64,000 bases of DNA from Eonycteris spelaea (GCA_003508835.1 PUFA01000105.1:3348001-3412000), one strand, 5' to 3'. Shown: positions 37,691-51,099, counted from the stretch's first letter. Program-made: numbers and translations. The notes: generated by a model from the sequence alone, not told the origin.

Positions 37691-37744
37691 ACAAGTGTAT
37701 ATTAAAATCAGAAGGTTTTGAAAGTAGAAGAGATCTGAGAACAC

Positions 37745-37910
37745 AGCGTGTTGGATGAAACAGTGCGCCGGGAGAGAGGGGACCCCGGCTCCGCCATTTA
37801 CTGCTCGCTTTGGGTTAATCGCTTAGCTTCCGCAATCTGTCATTGTCAAAGATGAAAAGAAGACAATTAGAGATAGCAATGTTACGGAAAGGATGGAATC
37901 TGAAATCACT
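37745..37910 (+). mobile_element. MIR fragment
   Basis: Sense MIR: ACCCCGGCTCCGCCATTTAC, GGTTAATCGCTTAGCTTC, AATCTGTCATTGTCAAAG. It keeps several CpGs of the consensus. Confidence 0.7.
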
Positions 37911-38289
37911 CCTACTATTAAAACTTAGAAATACTAGATAAAAATATAACGGCTATCCTTATCAATGCTTAGGTGTGTGAGCAAGAAGGGAAGAGAAATC
38001 TCCAGGAATCAGAAAGAAAGAGGGAACCACACGCCCGAGAAATAAGGCTGAGAGCGTTGCTGCTCTGGGAGCTGGTTGTGTGATCATCTAGTGGGTGTTA
38101 GTGCCCACTCAAGAACAGAACGCAAGGCCAGTGGGTCTGCATGGGATGTGTGGTTACACGCTTCTTACCCCTACCTTTTTATTTTTAAAAGGGAGGCCTT
38201 TGAAATGCTGCTGTCTTGCTGAAAGTATCTAAGAGAGAGAAAAAAGAATCCACTATCCCCACAGAGATAAAAAGGAAGAAGCTTGACCT

Positions 38290-38336
38290 TTATTTTTATT
38301 TTTTTTATTTTATTTTATTTTATTTTATTTTATTTT
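38290..38336. repeat. (TTTTA)n pentanucleotide repeat
   Basis: About eight TTTTA units after an impure T-rich start. Confidence 0.93.
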
Positions 38337-38889
38337 GGCCTGAATTCTATGTGTGCAAGAGCAACAACAAAAATCTACTGAGAAATGTATTCATAGATCT
38401 GTACTACCTTCTACTTGGGGGGTTCAAATTTGGATTATCTGCATGCTCTAGGATCCCCCAAGAATTTTTTTTCCAGACTAGCGGTAACCCTGGCAAATAA
38501 TCACAGTGCCTGTGAAGGGGCATTTCCCCACTGCAGGATGCACAGTTCCCCACACCCTGATGAAGGTGTGCTTAATTCCAGCTTTAAAAAAAGACACACC
38601 AGGTAAAATCTACAATGAGAAAGAGTAAGCAGCATATTGAAAACAAGAGAACAATGACCAAACACACTTATTTTCTTCTTTCAAGTTAAAGTCCTCAAGA
38701 TAGATCATTTCATATTGAGAGATGGCATTTGCAGCAATTGGTTATTTTTATATTTTTGACTGCATACAAATGCCAAGTAACTCATTACTAATTTATCTTC
38801 ATGGGAATAGAAAGCATTCCTAGATGTGTTATTGGAATTTAACTCTAAAAATATAAATGTTTATTATTCTTATGGAAATAAAGCATTTT

Positions 38890-39095
38890 TTTTTTAAAAC
38901 TACAATAAGAATCTAATAAAAAGAGTAACATCGTCACAAAATAATAAATTAAAAATATAAACATATAAAGTAAAAAATATAAGGATCTGAAGGAGAAATA
39001 GAGAAATCTCCATTAAAAAAAAGTTTAATAATACATCTCTCACAGTATTTGCTAAACAAACAAACAGAAATTTACAATGGGAATGAGATATAAAC
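38890..39095 (+). mobile_element. L1 ORF2 fragment
   Basis: Short sense fragment resembling the ORF2 endonuclease-RT linker region: GATCTGAAGGAGAAATAGAG, CATCTCTCACAGTATTTGC. Too short and degraded for a subfamily. Confidence 0.45.
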
Positions 39096-39834
39096 AATGC
39101 AATGAACACACTTTATTTAACTCATTTCTCAAGGAGAAGATTCTAGAGGCCCTGGCCAACATTATGATTCCCCTCAATCAAGAAGGGCCTCAAGGGGCTA
39201 CAGCATCTGAGCAGTTAATCCCATCTGCAAGCCTCTGTCTCTATAGGCCCTCGTTTTCCACAGATATTATTGTTATTGTTCATACATGTCAACGCAGGAA
39301 AAGGGCTGGGAAGTGCTGACTTCAAATCTGACCCCAAAAAAGATGTGAGTGAGGTACACAGGCGTTCAATATAGCGGCCTCTGGACTATTTTGTATACCT
39401 AAAATATTGCATAATTTAAAAACAGAGAATCGAAAGCGTTTTGTATCTGCTGACTTCACCTGTTCTGTTTCAACTCTTTCTTCAGCATATTCTACTCGAC
39501 CTACCGAAACACTGCGCTTGTCAAGGCAACAGCGATTTCCTCATTGCCGAATAGTCGGTTCTCAGTGTTTATCTTACCAGACTTCTCAGGACATTTAATA
39601 CATTGGTGCTCTCTATTCTTCAAGTGCCTTCTTTTTTTTTCATTTGATTTGCAAGGTCCCCCTCTGCTGGCCTTCCTCCCACCCAACTGATCCTTTATTC
39701 TAATTTCTTTTAGTATTCCTCTTCATCTTTCTGAAATCAAATTTCAGAAATATTTCTATCCTATTTCTATCTATACTCAACCCCTCGGTTACCACACCCA
39801 TCCCATAGCTTTAGGCTTTTTTAAGAGAAAAAAA

Positions 39835-40290
39835 AAAAGTTTATTAACATGTATACCTCATATATACATGGGGGATATGCAGAAGGAAAATGAGTAACTC
39901 AAACAGTGGCTTACAACTGTCACTTAAATGCCATCTTCAGGTAACGAATGACAAAAGAAAAAATGCTGAGGAGGAGGCCCGTGATGGGGAGGTTACCAGG
40001 AAAAGCACAGTAAACAAGAATAAGCTATGTTACACAGATTTCAATGAAGCCACTGATAAGGCTTCAAAGCTGTCTCTGGGGATTAACCTTTGTCCTTCTT
40101 AGTAAGGAAGGGAAAAGTGAGGGAAGAGAGACACCTTTGTAAATTTATGTCCTGCTATAAGGCAAATAAGGAAAAGGTAGAAAGCTTTTCTTGTATCTGC
40201 TTCTACTCAGTTTCCTTCAGCTCAAAATAATCTTTGCCAAAGTGGCATATTTGAGGCTGGCATATTCTGCCACCTGTCATTCTCTGCCTT
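39835..40290 (-). mobile_element. ERV-type LTR, copy A of a pair
   Basis: Shares with 45095-45510 the phrase CAGCTCAAAATAATCTTTGC followed by AAAGTGGCATATTTGAGGC. The opposite end starts with a reverse-complement poly-A signal region (TTTATTAACATG). Minus orientation is inferred from that. Old and non-coding. Confidence 0.5.
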
Positions 40291-41876
40291 TAAACTTCCC
40301 GTAAGAAATTTCACAGTCCAGAAGCTCAGTTAGTAGATGGCTCTATATCTCATTGAACCAGTCTCTTAGTCCTAAAAATAAGTCCGTTCAGCGAAACGGT
40401 TGTTTCTCATTTTAGGAGGTGGTGTCTCAAGTGGGCTCTGTCAGAGTTGGGCTGCGTGTGATGCTAGATGTCAGTTTAGAAGAGGCGTTTCTGTGGAGAC
40501 TAAAAAAACAAAAGTTAGCGATTGGAACAGACTATAAAGCAGTGTCTCTAATAATCAGGAAGTGGGTTGTAGTTATTTGGCTATTCATTTTGCCTTTAGA
40601 CTCTTAGAGATATCCTCTCTCTGTTTTTTGTTTTGAGGTGGAAACTAGAATATAACCATTAAGCAGTCATATGAAGGGCACAATGACAGAACCAGGCATC
40701 GCAAGGAGAGACTCCACAGTGTATCCTAAGAGATCTTTCAGCTAGCTCTGTCTGAGGAAAAATGTTGTGTTTGGGTTTTGTTTGTTCCCCATGACGGGCA
40801 CTTTATATCTGACATCCGGCTAAGAGGTGATGAGTTGCTTCTAAGGTTCTTCTGAGGAGGGGCTTTACAGCCCCCGCTGCTGGGGACGAGCAAGACTTAG
40901 TTTCTATGTTACAGATGCCATTTATGTCCTAAAAATCTATTTAAAATTTTATCAGATCAATCTCTCTGACAGATAGATACAGAAACAAAAAAATATGGAT
41001 TATCACCAATTATTTTTGCCAATATCTTTTCTTTTGGGCAGTATGTTTTGATTTATAAGTCTCTGCCTGTAAATTTCTCTTCCATTGTAGCTTTAGGCAT
41101 TCCTGTGGGTTTAAAGGAAATTAAGCTTAGAGTAGTTAAATTCCAAAAATACTCCAGGAAAATGTTCTTTTTGTATGATTTAAGTCAATACGAGGGCTCT
41201 GGTAGCCTATTTCAGTGCAGAGAATCCATTCATTTTAATGGAATATCCAGTCTAATGGAACATATTGTGCTCAAAGAAAAACTCATTCTCGGGAATGTGC
41301 TGAAACAGGTACATAATTTACCAGAAATGAAGTTAAGTTCAGCATATTCTAGAAAAATGAATCACATGAGGCTTGGATCTTATGCTGTGCATTCAACATA
41401 AATAGCACTGTTTGCCTTCTACAACCATGATGATTTTAGAAAGCCAAAAATATATTATATTGGGGGGAAAAAGGCTGCAGTGGATATCCTGTGCTTTTGC
41501 ATGCTCCTCGCCCCCAAAGGTAGATATCGGAGGATAACAGGGAAGGACAGACATTTTTTTGAATTGTTATGCTTGCATGCTTGCTTGTTTACCTTTCTTT
41601 TGCTCAAACATCTAAGCTATATTCTTTTTACACCCCCTCGCATATATTCTTTTTTGAATTCCTATTTAGTACTAGGGTTGTAATTTTAATATGTACTCAT
41701 TGTTATTTTATGTTTCCTCCTTTCCTTCTCCATGAAAATGTTCAGCCCCTTCGTTATTTTTAGTTTCCCCTACAACAGTATATGTTTTCTTATCTCTCAA
41801 ACTTTAAAAAAATATATCTGGCATTGAAGGTAGCCGTTTGGGCTTTTCTCTTATGAATTTTTACCTTTACTATAGA
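40291..41876. other. Intron stretch between LTR copy A and MER20
   Basis: Contains a 117-codon plus frame (41048-41401) with no recognisable similarity. Nothing else supportable. Confidence 0.45.
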
Positions 41877-42102
41877 CTGGGGTGCAGGAAACTTTTTCCG
41901 TAAAGGACTAGATAGTAAATATTTTCAAATTTGGAGGCCTCATAATATATCACAATTCTGTCATCGGATGTGAAAGCGGCCATAGAGAGTATGTATGTAT
42001 ATGAATGAGTTTGGCTGTGTTCCAATGAAATGTTATTTGCAAAAACAGGCAACAGGATGCATTTAGCCCATGGGCCTATTTTTCTGGCCCCTCCTACAGA
42101 CT
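41877..42102 (+). mobile_element. MER20 (hAT-Charlie, non-autonomous)
   Basis: Near-complete copy: GGAAACTTTTTCCGTAAAGG, CTAGATAGTAAATATTTTC, GGCTGTGTTCCAATGAAATG and TTTGCAAAAACAGGC in order. Non-coding. MER20 copies have been linked to regulatory activity in mammals, but nothing here shows that. Confidence 0.88.
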
Positions 42103-45094
42103 GTAGAATGACAAAATAAATAAAAATCTTTACCTTTATCTAGAAGACATTTTTAAAAGCCTCACCTGCCTGGTTTTCTGCACCAAACTTTAAAGTCTGG
42201 ATAGGAGCTACATGTCTTAAAGTTGATTCACCAATGTTTATGTTAAGACTCACCATCATATAAATACACTGAAAGTAGTCCTAATTCTTAGGTAGTATGC
42301 TGCACAGTGGGGGATTTATTGTGTCTAAAATTTGTCTCACAAATTGTCTAACAATCAAGCCTAAGATCTAGAAAAAAAGATCTATATGAAGCTAAATATT
42401 TACTTAGCCTCAATTTCTTACCTTTCAACTCAAAAAAAAATTTCTTTGAAGGCAGTTTGGAAACATTTTTATTAATTAAATGATTGATTAATAGAAAAAG
42501 AAAAAGAAAACAGTTCCTAATGTAAAGAGAAATTTGAAGTTTTATTTTATATTAATAAAAATTATTAGGCATTTTCTTTCTTGTAGATCAAAACTTATCA
42601 AACAACCTTGAGAATTTGTTTTAGATTTTGTGGAGAACATAAGTTTGAAGGACATTTCTAAGAAAACAATATTTACCTAAAATGGTTAAAACATGCTGAA
42701 GAAAGCATGGTACAAAAGAGCATATAGAAATATTGTCTTTACCAACATGTTATAAATTTTGTGATTAAAAAACTTTTTGCAGAAATATGGATAGCATTAC
42801 TTATAAAAGACTATTGAACATGTATCATAAGAAAATATATTTTAACTTTGAGTACTAGGAGAAACTTTGTGCAATAACATTGTCAATTTTACTCTTACAT
42901 TCTTCTCTTCATTACTCCCATCTCCATCTACCTTATTTATTTAAAAAATATATAATGGTCTTCCATGTTTCCTCTTTGGACATTTTCTTGATGTTATAAT
43001 AAATAGTTGCAAAAAATAAACTAAAAGCTAATTTTGAAAAAAAGAAAACAAAAAGTTTCTTACCCTCCCACTAACTCCCAAGAGAAAATCTAAAGACATG
43101 TAAATCATTGAAATCATTGCTAATTATTCAGAACTCACCCTAGTGTTTCTCGGCCATGGTTCTCCAGAGAAAAGAACAATAGAAAGAGATTTACTATAGA
43201 GGCTGAAAAGTCCCACCATCTGCAAGCTGGGACTCAGGAAAGCCGATGCTATAATTCCAGTTTGAATCTGAAGGCCTCTGAAAACCCAGGGAGCAGATGG
43301 TGTAAATTCCAGACCAAGAACAGAAAAAGAACAATGTCCCAGCTCAAGTGGACAGGTATGAAGCAAAAGGAGCAAATTTCTCCTTTCTCAACCTTATTGT
43401 GTTATTCAGGTCCTCAAGAAATTGGATAATACCCCCATACTTTGGGGAAAACAGCCTACTTTACTGAGCCCAGACATTTAGATTCTAATCTCATCAGGAA
43501 ATGCCCTCATTGACACACCCATAAAGAATGTTTAATCTGGACACCCCTTCTCCCAGTCAGATTGACCCAGAAAATTAACCATCACACCTAGGGAGTTACA
43601 ACAAGAGGAAATGTGACAATTTTCCCCTTTAATTAACTACTTCCAAATCAATACTGAGGAATACTTCATTCATGTAAATGTAATGCTTCTTTCTTATCAA
43701 TTATACCTGCATTTTTAGCAATAAACCATCTTTAAAAAAACAACAAAATATAGAAAAGGGGTATTTCAATTAGTGCTTAGCCCACATTAAAGGGATTTTT
43801 TTTTCATATCTTAATCTAAGACCTTTAATTATTGCCTAATAATGATACTAAACAACTCAATTTTGTTGTATTCAAACCTTATGGCAGTACTCCATAGATA
43901 GAAGTGTTTTTAGGAGGACTATTTTGACAGGCCCACAGAACATAATATCCTAGCTCCCCAGAATAAATTTAGTAGCTCTCAAGTTCTGGAGGAGCAGCCC
44001 AGAGAAGCGATGACTAGTATATTTCATAAGCTTCCATTAACCACTCATCCAATTGCTTTAGAACATATGGAAAATTCTTCTTATAAACATAGCTATGGAA
44101 GGAACTCTACAAAGAGATCTAGCAAATTGTCTCCTTAGTCAAAAGATAAACATGCCATCAAGTCAACCAGAATGTAAGGCAACGATTTATCAATCCAATG
44201 AGAATGTGTCGCTTGGAACTGAAATGACTTTTAAGCAAACAGCGACAACTATACTCTTTAGTTGGAAAACAAATTCAGGTGATCGAGTACTCTCTAGAGA
44301 ATTTTAACACTACTGGCTATTGGAAGGTAAAGGGGACTTCTAATAATTAAGTGTTAATAAAAAAGAACAAACTTTTTAATATCTTTACTATTTAAAAAAA
44401 TGATTTTTTTTTTGGAAGACAGTAGAAACCTAAAGCTAACTCTTAAAATTACCCTCCAGAGAAAGGCAAAAATGAGTGAAATCACTAGGGCCATCACATA
44501 CTCATTGATGAGAACCTGTGTACCTAAGCTTAGTTAAATTTGTAGAATCATTGATCCTAATACATAATCAAATTAACTCACTCTCTGTGATCTGATCTAA
44601 CAGGTCAAGATTTGGGCTGGACATTATAACCACTGAGAAATCAGGCCATAGTAGCATGTGTGAGTCGGGGCGGAAGAACACAATGTCTTCATAAGTACTA
44701 CAGGACCATCAATTCAACAGGTTCTGAGCACTTACACAGGGCCAATCACGCCAAAGAAATTAGGAAAGTTTGGATAATATTTATTCCACATAGCTAAACC
44801 AACTTTATTCCTGATTCCACTAATCTCTAGTACCAATCTGGTGGAAAGAACCTAACAATAAGAAAAGAAGAGAAAATAAGTGGAAATCAAAGAGACAAAA
44901 GCTAGCCTAGAAAGTTATCTTTGGAATTCTTTGGGGTTCCTAAGTTTATCCATCAAATGTATGATTGTCAACAAAAGTTACACTTCTCTTGGGGCCCAGA
45001 GAAGAGAACACCCTGTTGCTACTGTAGGGGAGGTAAAATTTATTCTCCATCCTTTTTGGGTTTTCAACTGGGACTGACATCAAACAGATTAAAG
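42103..45094. other. Intron stretch between MER20 and LTR copy B
   Basis: Apart from the LTR-like repeat at 43136-43600 no feature is firm. Short frames at 44095 and 44921 have no recognisable retroviral motif. Confidence 0.45.
43136..43600 (-). repeat. Old LTR-like repeat
   Basis: Starts GGTTCTCCAGAGAAAAGAAC and ends GAAAATTAACCATCACACC, both landmarks of a very common old mammalian repeat. I cannot name the family with certainty. The middle is degraded. Confidence 0.55.
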
Positions 45095-45510
45095 AGCGTA
45101 CGCATTTTATTTAATAAGATCGTACACGTACATGAGAGAAATCACAGGAGAACGAAGACACAAAGAAGTAGGTAGGTCTGAGGGCTTATATGTCAGGTTG
45201 AACAAAAGAGTGGGAATTGTAAAAGGGTGAGTAAAATACATGGGAAACTAAAGGAAGTTAAAAATTATTTTAGCACGGTTTATTTACATCGATTTTTGTC
45301 AGCCTGAACTCCTCATCTCTGGTGATTAGAATGTTTATTTCTTCCTGGTGAATGGAGGGCATCTTCACATGGGACAGTCAGTCTCCTGCTTTCAAGAGGA
45401 AAAGGGAAGGGTGGAGTGTAACTGCTGTTTTTCAAGTACCTTTAGCTGAAAATAATCAATACTCCAAAGCAGCATATTTTGGGGTGGTATGTCCTTGACT
45501 CCTTCACCAT
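45095..45510 (-). mobile_element. ERV-type LTR, copy B of a pair
   Basis: Same family as copy A: TTTAGCTGAAAATAATC and AGCAGCATATTTTGGGG, with TTTATTTAATAAGATCG at the other end. The same orientation and the 4.8-kb gap would fit the two ends of one decayed provirus, but no retroviral gene is recognisable between them. Confidence 0.45.
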
Positions 45511-47956
45511 CATATAAATATTCGCTTTCCACTAAAGTAAACTTAAAAATATTCACTGCCTCAGTTAAGGAATTAATATTTTCCTTGTAGTTTCTTACTT
45601 CTGGTCTAATATATGATAACCACATAGAGTTGCCGCCTGATTCTCAGAAAGAGTGCATCCCAAGACCTTCAGTAAACCCCAGATTTATGACTATCGCAAG
45701 AGTTCATTTCCTTTAGAAACTTCTTCCCCCCCCCTGCAAACAGCCATCATTTTCTTATGCTATCATATCATTATCATAATAACAAAATTACTGGAATCGT
45801 AATAACTTTAGTTCTCTTTGTTCTCCCGAACAGTATGATTACTGGATTTCCTTATGCTTTCTCAATCAAAGTTAAACTATGATTTTATTCTTCAAAAGTG
45901 ACAGATTTGATGAAGTAACAACTCAGATGTTAGGAAATATTTTTTAGATTCTTACAGCAGACACTATTTCGAAATTAACATGTAGAAAATGCAAGAATGA
46001 CATATTATAACATAAAGCAAATATATTTGCCAGATGCTAAAAATGACTTTAGGGACAACTCAGAGACTAAACTTATAGGTTGACATGATAATGAGATTTT
46101 GTGTTAAAACCATAAAAACACAAATTATAAATGAAGGAAGTATGAAAACTGAGACTAATATCGTAAAGTCTTTTTGCATTCTCTTGTCTTAATTGGCAGT
46201 TTGTACCCCTTTGGCATTTGAAATAGAAAAGTAAGCATTCTCTCTGATATAGATAATATGATTTTAATGAACAAAGGGTGGCCTTACCAGATAATTAGCC
46301 CAATTATTAGATTATTATTCTCAAGATCTACAAATCAACTATTTAAAAACTAAATGTGCTTTTGCTTGTATAAAATGTTAATAATCCTGTAAAAAAAATA
46401 CAACTCAGTTCCTTCAGCATGGAGTGGGCAAGTTATTTAACTTGGTGGATATAATAGAAGGTGATATAGCCCAGGTGGTTAAATATATGGTTGTTTGCTG
46501 ATTTTTTTTTTGTACAAACATGGTAGAAATATGACTAGACATACTTAAAGGTTCTTTCAGCATAAAACTACCCATAGCTATGGCCCACGGTGTTGAAATT
46601 TGAGATCTTAGCTGCTCTCTTATCTGCACACTTGCGTGAACCTCAAAAGTTTCTTCTGCTAGCTGTTGGCCTTGCCTGTGTGTATGTCTTTGACTAATTT
46701 CCTTGTAATTATGTGCCAGCTTTTTATTTCAGCATTTGGATAGGACTCCCAATATCTCTAAGAAGATGCTTATGTTTCCCTGTCCTCATCTGACTCCACA
46801 CTTAACTAACCACATGGAATCACTTCATGGAGCATATTACCGTGACTACATAGCTCTTAACCCATTTCAACTCTTTCTCAACAACCCTGTTGAGAGGAGA
46901 CACAGCATTTCTAAAGTATTATCTGATCTCCAGCCTTTCCTCCAGGTACTCTAAAGTTAATTCTTGAATTAAGCTAGATAACAAAGAGTACTTTAGATCC
47001 CATATTTTGCTCTTCTGTAGGGTTGCTTTTCATTGATATAAACTCAATAGATCCAGGCTGCCTCGCTCCCAATTTAAGTGAAGTGTCAGCACAAAGTGTC
47101 ATTCAAAAGAAATGCATTTCCAATTCTGAACTGGTGAACTCTTTCACAAAGGTTTTCTTGGCATGGTCAATGGATTGGAAGCAGAGGAAGAGATGATGCT
47201 GGGACCGGGACAAAGAACACACACTGAGGCTTCCTAAAGATCCTTTATCTCTATCCCCTAAATCCTTATTCATTTAAACAGCTGCTCATCTTTGTCCCTC
47301 TCATCCACAAAACTTAAAGCTATTCAGCTCCCTATCACTCCGTCTTTACTCCATCTCCTTACTGGATCTTATTTATTTCCTTTTCAGACTTTGTAGAGAA
47401 ATCTGTTGCCTTTCTCTTTCTCCCTTAAGTATCACTATCTGCCAATCCAAATTGCATAACAAAGACTTGGCAGATGAGCGGTGAAGATTTGAAAAGGGAG
47501 GCTTAGGTGAAGAAGGTAGGAATATTTTATAATGAACACAGCAATAAATTTCAAACATATGTTCATTATTATTTTCTGACGATATAAGATCGAAGTAGAA
47601 GTCTTTCTGTCACACTGAATTTTACTTGGACCGTATGCCATTAGAAAGTAATCATGGATGTGCGTTTGAAACTCACCCCTGTATTCGTTATAAAAAGTGT
47701 GTTTGAGCAGCAATGTTCATCACTATTTCTTTTAAATGAAAACCCAGAAAAGCACGTTCATTTTTGGTGCCGGAACCAGCAATTGTACTTCTTCTAATGG
47801 TTCACATTGTTTCTATCTTATGGGAAGTACATATGACCCTTTGCATGAGGGACTAGAAAACTTGGAGCCACATTGAGATTTCTGCTCTGGCCCGTGGACC
47901 CAAAGGTATACAGCTCATCCATGCCGCTTTCATTTCCTCTTTGCACTATTGCCTTC
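45511..47956. other. Intron stretch, nothing recognised
   Basis: AT-rich, with a C8-9 run near 45727. No exon or named repeat supported. Confidence 0.45.
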
Positions 47957-49115
47957 TTACATTTTTAATTTTTTTTAATTGTGGTTAAAATAGAATTAGC
48001 GTCAAATGTGCTATCTTAACCGATTTCAAGTGTACAAGTTTAGTAGTTTTCAGTACCTTCTCATTTTTGTTCAACCCATCTCCAGGACTCTCTTCATCTT
48101 GCAAAACTGAAACTCTTACCCAATAAACAACAACTTCCTGTTTCCCCCTCTACTGCCCCTGACAACCCCCATTCTACTTTCTGTCTCTCTGAATATGACT
48201 ACTTTAGATAGTCACGTAAGTGGAATCATACAATATTCGTCTTTTTGTGTCCGGTTTATTTCACTTAGCGTTAGGTTCTCTGGGTTCATTCACGCTGTGG
48301 AATGTGTCAGAGTTTCCTTCCTTTTTAAGGGTGAATAGTATTCCATTGTGTGCCTACACCCCATTTTGCTCATTTATTCAGCCGTCAATGGACACATGGG
48401 TCGCTTCCACATCTTGGCTATTGTGAGTAATGCTGCTGTGGAGGTTTGTATACAAAGTTTTGCTGTGAGTGGACATGCGCTTTTATTCCTCTCGGGTAAA
48501 TACATCGAAGTGGAATGGCTAAGTTGTATGGGTAGGTGCATTTAAATTTCTGTGAAACTGCTGAAAGGTCTTTCCTTTTTACATTTCCTCCAGTAACGTA
48601 TGAATGTTCCAGGCACTTTGCATTCTTGCCAGTACTTGATACTGTCAGTGTTATTTAACCGTAGCCATTCTGATGGGTGTGCAATGGTACGTCATTCTTT
48701 CTTTGTGATGCCTTTCTAAGAACGAAAGTGTTTCAATTTATTTGAAACCTAATTCACCAATGCCTAATTTTGGGGTGTTAGCTAGAAAATCTTTTCCTAC
48801 TTTGAAGTCACAAAGATTTTCTCCTATATTTTTTTCCTCTGAATTGTATAGTTGTCACTTTTTGTTTTGAATGAATTATTTGATTTTTAATATGTTTTCA
48901 CGTAAGGATTGAGATTAGTTTTCTCCCGTGTGGGTATCCATCTGTTCTGGCACCATTCGTTTGAAAGACATTCTTTTCCTCATTGAATTGCCTTGGCCCC
49001 TCTGTCGTAAATCAGTTGATCATATTTATGAATCTATTTCTGGACTCTGTCTCCTGTCGCATTGATTAATTTATATGTATTTTATGGCTTTGGCGCTATT
49101 AGAAATTGATTTTTT
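47957..49115 (-). mobile_element. L1MA/L1MB-type 3' end
   Basis: Long reverse-complement L1 tail: AATTGTGGTTAAAATAGAAT, TTCATCTTGCAAAACTGAAA, TAAGTGGAATCATACAATAT, AGTATTCCATTGTGTGCC, GTGAGTAATGCTGCTGTG, then ORF2-side text about TTTGAAAGACATTCTTTTC. Many indels; no frame. Confidence 0.85.
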
Positions 49116-49522
49116 TTAAGTTTCATTTTTTTTCAATAGTCTAACCTTTTTTTAAGTGACAACTGTCATCCTATCTCCTAATCAGAACCTTCACTGATTA
49201 CATATCAAGCAATGTAAAACACTGCTGACCTGACATTGACGTTCTATCACTGTCTTAAATTTTCCTTTACAGATTTAGCACTGGCATACCGTGTTTCCCC
49301 TAAGTTTAATGATTCACTGCTCCAAATGCATACTTCAGACTCTTATGTAAATTGCATGTGTGTACTCCAGTATTGCATAAGAGGATCGAGGATGCAAGAG
49401 TACGCTATATACGAGAAGCAACATGTAGTAAAGGGCCCTGCTATCGGAGAAAGACGCAGACTAGCCAATTCTGTGCGGCTTTGGAGGGTGAAACTAGAAT
49501 TAGTATGAAAAACCATAGAGAA

Positions 49523-49534
49523 ACTGACGTCAGT
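49523..49534. promoter_or_regulatory. Perfect CRE palindrome (TGACGTCA)
   Basis: The sequence ACTGACGTCAGT is a 12-bp perfect palindrome with the full CREB/ATF consensus TGACGTCA at its centre. It lies about 250 bp before the candidate enhancer block, in non-repetitive sequence. A full CRE that keeps its CpG inside an intron is uncommon, but one 8-bp site can occur by chance in 64 kb. Confidence 0.4.
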
Positions 49535-49779
49535 GTGATACTAGGATGATACGGTGAGATGGTAGTTAGAGCGATGCGAGCGATGTTCTCAGGAGATAGT
49601 AAATTCTGCTGCTGGCCAAGCAGGATGGGCGACAACGAGTGTTATAAAGGGAATAATAGTGTCAGTCGCAAGTTAGACTGGGTCATCTTCATGAAGTTTC
49701 CCCTGGCCCTAAGACTCTATAAGTTTGTTCTCTCAATCGATTTCTTTTTTGTTCATTAAATATCATTTTCACACCCAAA

Positions 49780-50720
49780 AAGGGTTTGTTGGAAAGCGTT
49801 TGGCCTTTTTCTGTTCCCTAGAGCCAGTTTAATGTTTCGTTGAATACATAATTCTTCAACGTGTAATTCAGGAACTGCTGCTGAAATTAATGGAGACTTT
49901 TTTAAAAAAGAATCTCCTGTGACAGCAGTTCCCGTCTGAAGTTCTAGAATCGTTCTTCACGGCGTTTTGTTAATGAATTCCTAAATAAGAGAAACCGTTT
50001 GTAAATGATTATGCATGATTACACTTTGCCACATCCATAAATTACAGATCGCGTTCTCCTAGTAGACTGGATCTAAACTGGTCAGGGGCAGCAGGAGACA
50101 ACAGCTTTAGCATCTTTTGAAACAATAATTAATTTTCAAAATGCCAAGGCCAATTGGCAATAGTTAACAATGCCCCCAGAGCACAATCATGGCCTAGATG
50201 CCATAGAGACAAGTTGCCTTGTGTTGCCTATAAATGGATTCTCAGAAAACCTAATTTGAAATTACTGCCTTTAATTATATGGCCGATATAAATAACTTTG
50301 ATAAAATTAGTGCAGCTGGCCTCCTGTTTGTTTTTCCCATTTGAATGCACTGTACAATGTAATCATCTGAAATAAACATCCATTACAAAGAATGCTTCAT
50401 TTCAAAGAACATATTATTCTGCGCATCCAGCCAATTGCTATTTTCCCCTTCCCAACCGCATTTCAATCTTATACCTATTAAAGGGATGAACAAATTACCA
50501 AACTCTCATAATGTACCAACTAGCAAATTAAAACAATTCATTGCTGCCGAATAGGGCCATACATTTAAAAGATTTTAATTTGTTTTTATTCTCAATTACT
50601 ATGTTTTCTTTTTAAACAGACCCTGCCAGCTTAAAAATCTATGAAAGATACACTCTCCCCTACACAATATAGTTATGTCACTTCCTAAATAAGAGTCCTA
50701 TCTTTAAAACAGCAGATGTA
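49780..50720. promoter_or_regulatory. Candidate conserved noncoding element or developmental enhancer
   Basis: About 940 bp without recognisable repeats, AT-rich but complex, crowded with homeodomain-type cores. Notable sites are ATGATTATGCATGATTA (50005-50021), TAATTAATT (50126-50134), the 10-bp palindrome GCCAATTGGC holding two opposed CCAAT boxes (50149-50158), GTTAAC (50163-50168) and the CArG/MEF2-like CCTATAAATGG (50227-50237). This texture is typical of deeply conserved vertebrate noncoding elements. Conservation itself cannot be seen from one sequence. Confidence 0.4.
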
Positions 50721-51099
50721 TTTTTAATCGGATGTGCTTTTTAACTCCGCAGTCCAAGGAAAGGGCCTCAAGAATTCGATAAAATTCGGCCTCAAATTTT
50801 ATTTTTATTCATTTTGTTACAGAGCAGAACCGCCTCTTTTACAGAGGAGGGTGGAACCCTTTCTCTTGGTTCACTGGGTGTGACTGTCATCACTTTACTG
50901 CAATCGGGACAGATTTTACTAAGGGCAATTCAAGTCAGTCCAGCTAGACCAAGCTCAGCTCAACCCCACAATTCCTTATTAGCTGCCTGCTGCACACTGT
51001 GAAGATTTCCAAAATGAGTAAGACGTGGCTCCTCTTCCCAATCTGGTAGGGAAGCTTAAAAAAAAAAAAGAAGAAGAAAATTAGCTGTAGAATTTGGCA

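Noticed and set aside
41048..41401. 117-codon plus frame as a novel gene
   Set aside because: No recognisable similarity, no promoter or splice support; length is within chance for 64 kb of six-frame reading.
47180..47215. ATGCTGGG as the canonical MARCHF1 start (MLGWCEA)
   Set aside because: The following codons do not encode WCEA and the site lies downstream of the 51-nt exon, so the order is wrong.
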